DNA from: an uncultured Mycoplasmatota bacterium | GTDB taxonomy: Bacteria > Bacillota_I > Bacilli_A > RF39 > UBA660 | Assembly: GCA_900552975.1 (NCBI GenBank) | Contig: UWSL01000091.1 | Coordinates: 1-5,870, forward strand | Reading direction: 5' to 3' | Length of the DNA stretch: 5,870 nt | In this document: positions 1 through 4,965 of the stretch, in pieces | Numbering within the stretch: the first letter of the stretch is position 1 | How the letters are laid out: each line of letters starts with the position of its first letter | Notes under the pieces: generated by a model | Databases searched by the model: none | The model's input: the letters and a program-made list of their open reading frames with translations, nothing else | What the model was told of the DNA's origin: nothing | Position numbers and translations under genes: made by a program

Positions 1-2
1 TA

Positions 3-137
3 GGGAAAGATGCTATTCACATAAAAGAACATAATGATGTTGTGAATTACTTAAAAAATAATGTAAAAAATAATGATTTAATTTTAACTTTAGGGGCAGG
101 TAATGTTACTAAAATAGCTACGTTATTAGTGAAATAA
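3..137 (+). CDS. murC: UDP-N-acetylmuramate--L-alanine ligase (MurC), C-terminal fragment
   Basis: The window opens inside this gene. Only the last 44 codons are visible, reading GKDAIHIKEHNDVV and later LILTLGAGNVTKIATLLVK before a TAA stop. The pattern of a hydrophobic strand, then LGAG and a final short helix is typical of the C-terminal domain of MurC, the cytoplasmic ATP-dependent ligase that adds L-alanine to UDP-MurNAc in peptidoglycan synthesis. The family call rests on this C-terminal pattern alone. Another Mur ligase is possible because the ATP-binding P-loop and central domain lie outside the window. The gene runs opposite to everything else here and converges on rpsR. A terminator hairpin begins directly at its stop codon. 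Confidence 0.7.
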   Translation, partial: GKDAIHIKEHNDVVNYLKNNVKNNDLILTLGAGNVTKIATLLVK

Positions 138-164
138 AAAAAGCAACAATTTGTTGCTTTTTTT
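136..164. terminator. Bidirectional intrinsic terminator between murC and rpsR
   Basis: A perfect inverted repeat, GCAACA-ATT-TGTTGC (143-157), is flanked by seven A on the left (136-142) and seven T on the right (158-164). Read on the + strand it gives a GC-containing stem followed by a U-tract for murC. Read on the minus strand it gives the same for the rpsF-ssb-rpsR unit, whose last stop lies 25 bases away. The A-tract overlaps the murC TAA. The symmetry and the convergent genes make a shared terminator the simplest reading. The core stem is only six base pairs, extended by A-U pairs. Confidence 0.85.
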
Positions 165-189
165 ATAAGTTTCAATTACGTATTAATTT

Positions 190-408
190 TTATTTAACAT
201 ATGGAATTAAAGCCATATATCTTGCCCATTTAATTTGTTTAGCAATGTGTCTTTGATGTTTTGCGCAAGCACCTGTCATACGACGAGGCATTATTTTTCC
301 TTTTTCGTTTATGTATTTAGAAACGATCATAACATCTTTATAATCTACACTTTTGCCTGCACACATTTGGCATATTTTTTTCTTTTTACGATAAAAGCCT
401 TCTGCCAT
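190..408 (-). CDS. rpsR: 30S ribosomal protein S18 (bS18), zinc-binding type
   Basis: This 72-residue protein has the usual length and sequence of bS18. A basic N-terminus (RKKKK at about 7-11) is followed by the central VDYKDVMIVSKYI region, the PRRMTG loop at 41-46 and the KHQRHIAKQIKWAR RNA-binding helix near 50-63. bS18 binds the 16S rRNA platform as a heterodimer with bS6. Four possible zinc ligands are present: Cys13 and Cys16 (CQMC), and Cys48 and His51 (CAKH). This is the 'C+' form of S18. The ATG is preceded by AGGAGG seven bases upstream (416-421). The gene lies 15 bases after ssb and is the last of the rpsF-ssb-rpsR unit, followed by a terminator. Confidence 0.98.
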   Translation of the reverse strand: MAEGFYRKKKKICQMCAGKSVDYKDVMIVSKYINEKGKIMPRRMTGACAKHQRHIAKQIKWARYMALIPYVK

Positions 409-423
409 TACAATTCCTCCTTT

Positions 424-873
424 TTAGAATGGTAAATCATCATCACTTAGAGCTACTTCATCACCAAAATCTTTAAAAGGATCTTCTGTGATATCTGTAG
501 TTGCGATATTTGAATTATTGTTTGTAAAATCAGTATCAGTTGATGAAATGTTTCCTCCTCTTGTTCCAAGGAAAGTTACATTATCAGCAATTATTTCTGT
601 TACATATCTCTTAGTTCCATCTTGTGCATCATAACTTCTAGTTTGAATTCTTCCTTCTACAGCTACTTGTGAACCTTTATTGCAATATTTAGCAATATTT
701 TCAGCTTGTTTACGCCAAGCTACGCAGTTAAGAAAATCTGTATCTCTTTCACCGTTTGGATTTGTATAATTTCTTGATACAGCAACTGTAAATGTTGTTG
801 AATTTATACCACTAGATGTAGTACGCATTTCTGGATCTCTAACTAATCTTCCGATTATTATTGCTTTGTTCAT
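424..873 (-). CDS. ssb: Single-stranded DNA-binding protein SSB
   Basis: This 149-residue bacterial SSB coats single-stranded DNA during replication, recombination and repair. The OB-fold covers about residues 1-105 and starts MNKAIIIGRLVRDPEMR. It contains the conserved FLNCVAWRKQAENI segment (47-60, with Trp53) and the VAVEGRIQTRSY strand (70-81). A low-complexity linker rich in Asn, Thr, Ser and Asp (about 106-143) leads to the acidic tip DDDLPF, the docking site for SSB-interacting proteins such as PriA, RecO and DNA polymerase components. The ribosome binding site GAGGAG (882-887) is made by the last two Glu codons of rpsF, and only five bases separate the two genes. This placement between the genes for S6 and S18 is the usual one in Bacillota. 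Confidence 0.98.
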   Translation of the reverse strand: MNKAIIIGRLVRDPEMRTTSSGINSTTFTVAVSRNYTNPNGERDTDFLNCVAWRKQAENIAKYCNKGSQVAVEGRIQTRSYDAQDGTKRYVTEIIADNVTFLGTRGGNISSTDTDFTNNNSNIATTDITEDPFKDFGDEVALSDDDLPF

Positions 874-878
874 TTATA

Positions 879-1169
879 TTACTCCTCATCTGATTTGATA
901 ATTAAATGTCTTAAAACATTTTCGTCAATGCTAGCCTTACGATTAAATTCAGTTTCAACATCTTTATTCGCTTCAACTTGCATTACAAAATAATAACCGT
1001 TAATTTCTTTTTTAATTGGATAAGCTAACTTCTTTTCACCAAGTTCTTTAAAATCAATAACACGTCCGCCTTCACTAGTGATAATATTCTTCATTGCTTC
1101 AGCAGTTGCTTTAACTTGATCACTTTCCATAGTTGCTTTTACGATAAACATTATTTCGTATTTAGTCAT
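879..1169 (-). CDS. rpsF: 30S ribosomal protein S6 (bS6)
   Basis: This 96-residue protein matches bS6 in length and sequence. It opens MTKYEIMFIVKA, has the family GGRVIDFKELGEKKLAYPIKK segment (about 34-54) followed by GYYFVMQVE (58-66), and ends in the S6 pattern with VLRHLIIK (85-92) and an acidic tail SDEE. S6 is a ferredoxin-like-fold protein that forms a heterodimer with S18 on the platform of the 30S subunit. The ATG has a strong AAGGAGG site with seven-base spacing (1177-1183). This is the first gene of rpsF-ssb-rpsR. It has its own promoter and a structured leader that could give autoregulation by S6:S18. Confidence 0.98.
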   Translation of the reverse strand: MTKYEIMFIVKATMESDQVKATAEAMKNIITSEGGRVIDFKELGEKKLAYPIKKEINGYYFVMQVEANKDVETEFNRKASIDENVLRHLIIKSDEE

Positions 1170-1234
1170 TGTTACACCTCCTTATGGTCTTTTCGGCTTT
1201 ATAACATTAAAGCAAGGAGTAAATTTCTTACTCG
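1170..1234 (-). promoter_or_regulatory. rpsF leader RNA, candidate S6:S18-responsive switch
   Basis: Read on the minus strand, the leader contains three pairing elements. The first is GAGTAA (1233-1228) with TTACTC (1222-1217), a six-pair hairpin with a five-base loop. The second is GCTTTA (1213-1208) with TAAAGC (1201-1196), a six-pair hairpin with a six-base loop whose 3' end runs into CCGAAAAG (CCG at 1196-1194). The third is CTCCTT (1219-1214) with AAGGAG (1183-1178), which would hide the rpsF ribosome binding site. It could instead form as TTAC/TCCTT with AAGGA/GTAA (1222-1214 with 1183-1179 and 1175-1172). The first and third pairings share bases and exclude each other. A hairpin followed by unpaired CCG is the known binding element for S6:S18 in rpsF leaders. 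The switch itself is inferred. Confidence 0.65.
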
Positions 1235-1240
1235 TTTCAT

Positions 1241-1269
1241 ATTATAGCATTCATTATTCTTAATGTAAA
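1241..1269 (-). promoter_or_regulatory. Sigma-A-type promoter of rpsF-ssb-rpsR
   Basis: On the minus strand, TTTACA (1269-1264) and TATAAT (1246-1241) are separated by 17 bases. The -10 is perfect and is preceded by TGC, which makes it an extended -10 element. The -35 differs from TTGACA at one position. Transcription would start near 1234, giving a leader of about 65 bases before the rpsF ATG. The promoter lies downstream of the terminator of the preceding unit, so rpsF-ssb-rpsR is probably transcribed independently of ychF. Confidence 0.85.
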
Positions 1270-1307
1270 TATTATTTTATATTTAGAGTATTTAATAATT
1301 ATCATAT

Positions 1308-1355
1308 AAAAAAAGAATCTTTTAGTTCGTTGAATTAAAACTATTAGATTCTTTT
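1308..1355 (-). terminator. Terminator overlapping the end of the YwaF-like gene
   Basis: On the minus strand, AAAAGAATCT (1355-1346) pairs perfectly with AGATTCTTTT (1320-1311). Inside it, after an AA/AA internal loop, TAGTT (1343-1339) can pair with AACTA (1327-1323). The T-run extends to 1308. The upstream arm and the inner stem lie within the final codons of the membrane-protein gene, and its TAA stop (1324-1322) falls inside the structure. This would end the ychF unit just before the rpsF promoter. Confidence 0.75.
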
Positions 1356-2080
1356 AATTCGTTGTTCCTGTTAATAACTATAAACTTATAAACAAGGCCA
1401 GCTATTAGCAATCCGGTTATCTCTAATGTTAACATTGGTGGGAAATATTTTAACCACGGATAAATTTTCATAACATTATTTGGAATTTGCGTAGAAAATA
1501 TGTAATTCATATCAAATAGTTTATTAAAAGGATACATAGAAAACATTAGAACATTGGTTAAAATAAAAGTTTTAATATAATCTATTTTTTTCACATGATA
1601 TCCTAATGCATAGTAAGAAAATAAACTTATACAAATGAAAAAATGATGTGAAATTACATATTGCCAAAAATTATAATTATCAATTGTTGATATTAGATCA
1701 GGCCATAAAATTGCAGGAATTGGCCCAATAAAACTTAAAAAGATTGTTAAGCGTAAAATTGATTCATTTTCAAAAAGAATGCCACAAATAAACATATAAT
1801 TAGCAATAAAACACAAATGAAATGGTAAATCTTTTTTATAGTCAAAACTACCAAAGTATAAATTACCAAATGTATAAATAAACATATTTAATAACATAAT
1901 TATTGCACTTATTTTAAGGATTTTCTTTGATTTGGCTTTAGATATTTTTGAAATTTTATTTCTATTTATATAAATAAGAATAAGACAAATTATTGCAGAA
2001 AAGATAAAAATATTATGAATCAGACCAAATTGAACAAATAAGAATTTGGGATGCTCATTTACAAAAAACTCTCTTAGCAT
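1322..2080 (-). CDS. TIGR02206 (YwaF/TMEM164-type) integral membrane protein
   Basis: This 252-residue, strongly hydrophobic protein has about seven likely membrane segments: roughly 20-37, 55-72, 88-103, 108-126, 140-160, 168-185 and 214-236. It carries patterns I associate with the bacterial YwaF family (TIGR02206), related to eukaryotic TMEM164. These are LPFHLC at 85-90, a Pro-Trp-Pro-containing loop (ILWPD at 124-128) and FWQYVISHH at 138-146. TMEM164 has been described as an acyltransferase that needs a conserved Cys and His. Cys90 with His88, His145 or His146 might correspond, but this is an analogy and no function is proven for bacterial members. The ATG lies one base after the ychF stop and has no recognisable ribosome binding site (AACAAAATAAA upstream), so it is probably translated by coupling. 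The tail is polar (RNNELKESNSFNSTN). Confidence 0.72.
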   Translation of the reverse strand: MLREFFVNEHPKFLFVQFGLIHNIFIFSAIICLILIYINRNKISKISKAKSKKILKISAIIMLLNMFIYTFGNLYFGSFDYKKDLPFHLCFIANYMFICGILFENESILRLTIFLSFIGPIPAILWPDLISTIDNYNFWQYVISHHFFICISLFSYYALGYHVKKIDYIKTFILTNVLMFSMYPFNKLFDMNYIFSTQIPNNVMKIYPWLKYFPPMLTLEITGLLIAGLVYKFIVINRNNELKESNSFNSTN

Positions 2081-2081
2081 T

Positions 2082-3188
2082 TTATTTTGTTACATTAAAT
2101 CTAAAGTAACATATATCTCCATCTTGCATTACATATTCTTTTCCTTCAAGTCTTAATTTCCCAGCTTCTTGGACAGCTTTTTCACTACCAAGTTTGTGCA
2201 AATCTTCATACGACATTATTTCGGCTTTGATAAACCCTTTTTGAAAATCTGTATGAATAATTCCTGCACATTCTGGAGCTTTCATTCCTGTCTTAAAAGT
2301 CCATGCACGGCATTCATCGACCCCTGAAGTAAAAAATGTTTTTAAGCCTAAAAGAGTATATGTGGCTTTAATTAACATGTCCAAGCCTGAACTATTAAGA
2401 CCTAAATCACTCATAAAAGATATTCTTTCTTCATTATTTAAGCCCGATAATTCACTTTCTAACTTAGCACACATAACGACGGTTGAAGCTCCTTCTTCTT
2501 TGGCATATTGATCAACCATTTTGGTATATTCATTTTCACCAACAATGGCATCTTCTTCATTCACATTTGCAATGTAAATAATCTTTTTTTGGGTTATAAA
2601 GTTAAAGTTACTAATGATATTAAATTCATCTTCGTTTAAAGAAATATTTCTGATAGAAGTTCCTTTTTCTAAATTTTCTTTAATTTTGCGTAAAGTAGAA
2701 AGTTCTAAAACTGCTTCTTTATCTTTCGTTGTTTGAGCTTTCTTTTCTATTTTATTAATTCTATTATCGACAATTTCTAAGTCTGCTAAAATCAACTCTG
2801 TGTTGATTATTTCAATATCACGAATTGGATTTATTTTTCCTTCAACATGAGTTATTTCTGGATCTTCAAAACATCTTACCACTTCAACTATTGCATCAAC
2901 TTCTCGTATATGAGAAAGAAATTTATTTCCTAAACCTTCACCTGTTGATGCTCCTTTTACTAAACCTGCAATATCAGTAAATTCAAATGTTGTAGGAACT
3001 AAATTTTTGGGATGATATAATTCATTTAAAAAATCTAATCTTTCGTCTGGAACCGTAACTATTCCAACGTTTGGTTCAATAGTTGCAAATGGATAATTTG
3101 CAGCTAATATATTTTTCTTTGTTATGGCATTAAATAAAGTTGATTTACCTACATTTGGCAAGCCAACTATTCCGGCTTTTAATGACAT
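2082..3188 (-). CDS. ychF: Ribosome-associated ATPase/GTPase YchF (Obg family)
   Basis: This 368-residue protein has the normal length and architecture of YchF/OLA1. The N-terminal nucleotide-binding domain has the P-loop GLPNVGKST (9-17), the switch region NYPFATIEPN (31-40), the G3 motif DIAG (72-75) and the altered G4 motif NVNE (208-211). The Glu in place of Asp in G4 explains the family's preference for ATP. A charged helical insert spans about 125-180, and a C-terminal TGS domain covers about 281-365 (MKAPECAGIIHTDF, then the EYVMQDGDICYFRFNV end). YchF binds ribosomes and is linked to stress responses. The ATG has GAGGTG five bases upstream (3194-3199). The gene sits after a terminator and has its own likely promoter. 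The YwaF-like gene follows after one base. Confidence 0.98.
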   Translation of the reverse strand: MSLKAGIVGLPNVGKSTLFNAITKKNILAANYPFATIEPNVGIVTVPDERLDFLNELYHPKNLVPTTFEFTDIAGLVKGASTGEGLGNKFLSHIREVDAIVEVVRCFEDPEITHVEGKINPIRDIEIINTELILADLEIVDNRINKIEKKAQTTKDKEAVLELSTLRKIKENLEKGTSIRNISLNEDEFNIISNFNFITQKKIIYIANVNEEDAIVGENEYTKMVDQYAKEEGASTVVMCAKLESELSGLNNEERISFMSDLGLNSSGLDMLIKATYTLLGLKTFFTSGVDECRAWTFKTGMKAPECAGIIHTDFQKGFIKAEIMSYEDLHKLGSEKAVQEAGKLRLEGKEYVMQDGDICYFRFNVTK

Positions 3189-3211
3189 TACCGCACCTCA
3201 TTTCCTTTCAT

Positions 3212-3240
3212 ATTATATAAAAAAACAATTGAATATTCAA
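3212..3240 (-). promoter_or_regulatory. Likely ychF promoter, nested in the upstream terminator
   Basis: On the minus strand, TTGAAT (3240-3235) and TATAAT (3217-3212) are separated by 17 bases. The -10 matches the consensus fully and the -35 matches in its TTGA part. Transcription would start near 3205, about 17 bases before the ychF ATG. The -35 lies inside the palindrome that ends the preceding gene, and the spacer contains that terminator's T-run. Confidence 0.65.
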
Positions 3241-3247
3241 TTGTTTT
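3219..3247 (-). terminator. Terminator of the AbgT gene; 26-base perfect palindrome
   Basis: Bases 3222-3247 form a perfect palindrome, AAAACAATTG-AATATT-CAATTGTTTT. On the minus strand the arm runs into seven T (3225-3219), as expected of an intrinsic terminator for the parB-mscS-DUF951-AbgT unit. The stem is AT-rich, so termination may be incomplete. The first bases of the palindrome overlap the AbgT TAA stop (3248-3246). Confidence 0.75.
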
Positions 3248-4778
3248 ATATCGTTACAGCTCCACCAATACCAATTGGAATACCAATCAAGTACCAACCG
3301 ATTGCTATTGCTAATAAAATTAAGCCAATGCAAACTCCATATATTAATTGATGACGTAATGTTCTAAACAAGCATATTGGTCGATCATCTTGGTTATATT
3401 TTTCTAAGTAAGCAAGATATATAGTAAAATAAGCAAGTAATGGAGTTAAACCTATTGTCATACATTCTGCAAAACGTGCTATTACTTGAGCAAATTCTGG
3501 AGTTAAACCATTATTCATAAAAGCAGGTATTGCTGTTGATGATAAGATGGCCCATCTATTTGAAGGCCCAGTTAGGAAGAATGTAGAAATTGCAGTTATT
3601 ATAAATAGTACAATTATTAACAATAAGCCACTTATTTTACCAGTTCCAATTATATTAGCTAAACTAGCTGTTAAAACTACACCTATATTTGTTTTTTTGA
3701 AAACATTTACTAATATTGAACCTAAAAAGATTAAAATTAAAATTCTTCCAATTCCATCTAATGAATGATTTAAGTCTTCACAAAAATCATTATTATTTTT
3801 TATTGTTTTAGCTCCTATTCCGTAGAATAAACCTAATACAATAAAGAAAATAGTAACTATAAAGACAAAGCCATTACTAAAGAAGGAATCATAACTGAAT
3901 AATTTATCTATATAAAATTTTTGACTATAGTCTAATAAATTCCCTGAAAAAGGTAATCCTGGAATAATATTATATATAAATATTAGTAAATATAAGGTAC
4001 CAGCACTTAGAGAAAATATCAATCCACGATATTCTCTTTTGCCTAATCTTAATTCTTTTTTTTCATCTTTAAATTCATATTTTTCAATTTTTTGACTAGT
4101 TATTTTCTCACTTATAAAAGTTATTACAAAACTACAAATCAGAACAGAAATAAGCATTATAAAGATAAAAGCAAATGTTCCTAAAGCATAGCCCGAATCA
4201 ATAGAATGGGCATTTGCTAAAGTATAACGCATCATTTCACTATCCATAGCTGTTAAAAATACACTTAAGCCAGATCCACAGGTTAATGCAGCATAAACTG
4301 TAACTATTCCAAGTAATGGATTTCTTCTTCCATATATATAAAGCAATGCTGTAAGTGGTATCATAATTACATAACCAAGGTCACCTGCTAAGCTAAGAAA
4401 AATACTTATCAAGACCAACCCAAAGGTTATTGTATTTTTTTTGCAAAATTTAGTTAAGATAGTAAATGTAGTTTTTAAAAAACCACTTTTTTCCATTATT
4501 CCAATACCAATTAAGATAACAAGTAACATACTTAACGGAGTAAATGAGGTAAAGTTTGATACTGTCGATGTATAGATATATTTTATACCACTAAGATTCA
4601 TCAAAGATTCAACACTCTCAGATGTGACCGTGTATTCTTCAGTAGTTAAATTAATTTTATTATATGTAGCCTCAAAGCCTATTAAGTTTAAAAAACCACT
4701 AAGTAAAATCGTTGCTAATATTAAAATTAAAAATGTCATTACTGGGTTTAAGGTCATTTTTTCTTTCAATTTATTCAT
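3246..4778 (-). CDS. AbgT-family transporter (p-aminobenzoyl-glutamate/antimetabolite type)
   Basis: From the ATG at 4778 this is a 510-residue polytopic membrane protein, the usual AbgT length. Family signatures are the re-entrant segment AGDLGYVIMIPL (131-142), GSGLSVFLTAMD (168-179), GPSNRWAI (404-411, with Trp409) and TPEFAQ followed by GLTPLLAYF (426-451). AbgT proteins are ion-driven carriers. E. coli AbgT imports p-aminobenzoyl-glutamate, while MtrF and YdaH export sulfonamides. Asp133 sits where a functional Asp lies in MtrF/YdaH. The usual RIGDS-x-TN segment reads RFAECMTIG here (435-443), so the substrate is uncertain. A GTG nine bases upstream is also in frame, but AGGTGATC (4782-4789) is ideally placed for the ATG. 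The start overlaps the DUF951 stop by eight bases. An AT-rich hairpin follows. Confidence 0.88.
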   Translation of the reverse strand: MNKLKEKMTLNPVMTFLILILATILLSGFLNLIGFEATYNKINLTTEEYTVTSESVESLMNLSGIKYIYTSTVSNFTSFTPLSMLLVILIGIGIMEKSGFLKTTFTILTKFCKKNTITFGLVLISIFLSLAGDLGYVIMIPLTALLYIYGRRNPLLGIVTVYAALTCGSGLSVFLTAMDSEMMRYTLANAHSIDSGYALGTFAFIFIMLISVLICSFVITFISEKITSQKIEKYEFKDEKKELRLGKREYRGLIFSLSAGTLYLLIFIYNIIPGLPFSGNLLDYSQKFYIDKLFSYDSFFSNGFVFIVTIFFIVLGLFYGIGAKTIKNNNDFCEDLNHSLDGIGRILILIFLGSILVNVFKKTNIGVVLTASLANIIGTGKISGLLLIIVLFIITAISTFFLTGPSNRWAILSSTAIPAFMNNGLTPEFAQVIARFAECMTIGLTPLLAYFTIYLAYLEKYNQDDRPICLFRTLRHQLIYGVCIGLILLAIAIGWYLIGIPIGIGGAVTI

Positions 4779-4965
4779 TTTGATCACCTATGACCTTTTT
4801 TAATTTTTTCTCAAATTCTAATCGATCCATCATGATTTCTCGATTACATTTTATACATTTAATTTTTATATCAACGCCAACTCTAGTAATTTTCCATTTA
4901 TTTGTTTGACAGGCATGAGGTTTCTTCATGACAACAATGTCATTTAATTTATAATTATTCGCCAT
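4771..4965 (-). CDS. DUF951 family small protein
   Basis: This 64-residue protein matches the short Bacillota family DUF951: DIVVMKKPHACQTNKW (9-24) and then GVDIKIKCIKCNREIMMDR (30-48). Conserved residues include His18, Cys19, Trp24, Cys37 and Cys40. The CxxC pair and the upstream HAC suggest a metal-binding or small beta-barrel nucleic-acid-binding fold, but no function is established. In many Bacillota it lies next to ychF near parB. Here the AbgT gene separates it from ychF. The start was set at 4965 because GGAGGT (4971-4976) sits five bases before this ATG. A longer frame to 5013 lacks such a site and would overlap mscS by 59 bases. The start overlaps the mscS stop by 11 bases, and the stop overlaps the AbgT start by eight. 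Confidence 0.92.
   Translation of the reverse strand: MANNYKLNDIVVMKKPHACQTNKWKITRVGVDIKIKCIKCNREIMMDRLEFEKKLKKVIGDQNE
4782..4789 (-). promoter_or_regulatory. Extended ribosome binding site AGGTGATC deciding the AbgT start
   Basis: AGGTGATC on the minus strand is fully complementary to the GATCACCT near the 3' end of 16S rRNA, and it sits three bases before the ATG at 4778. This is the correct register, because in a full AGGAGGTGATC site the core lies further upstream. It overlaps the in-frame GTG at 4787-4785, which is therefore probably not the start. Confidence 0.75.

Noticed and set aside
235..435. Open + strand frame of 66 codons opposite rpsR
   Set aside because: It lies antisense to a certain ribosomal protein gene, has no ribosome binding site, and has a composition (many Phe, His, Tyr) typical of the complement of an AT-rich gene.
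1270..1307. AT-rich stretch upstream of the rpsF promoter as an additional small gene or operator
   Set aside because: It is only low-complexity A/T sequence between a terminator and a promoter, and no repeat or start with a ribosome binding site is visible. It may act as an UP element, but this cannot be shown here.
3124..3351. Open + strand frame of 75 codons across the ychF start and AbgT end
   Set aside because: It is a shadow of the ychF P-loop region and the AbgT C-terminus and runs straight through a terminator palindrome.
3547..3768. Open + strand frame of 73 codons within the AbgT gene
   Set aside because: It is antisense to a conserved transporter region, has no ribosome binding site, and its residues mirror the opposite strand.
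4785..4787. GTG start for the AbgT gene
   Set aside because: A weak AAAGG lies upstream, but the GTG is inside the much better AGGTGATC site for the ATG at 4778. It cannot be fully excluded.
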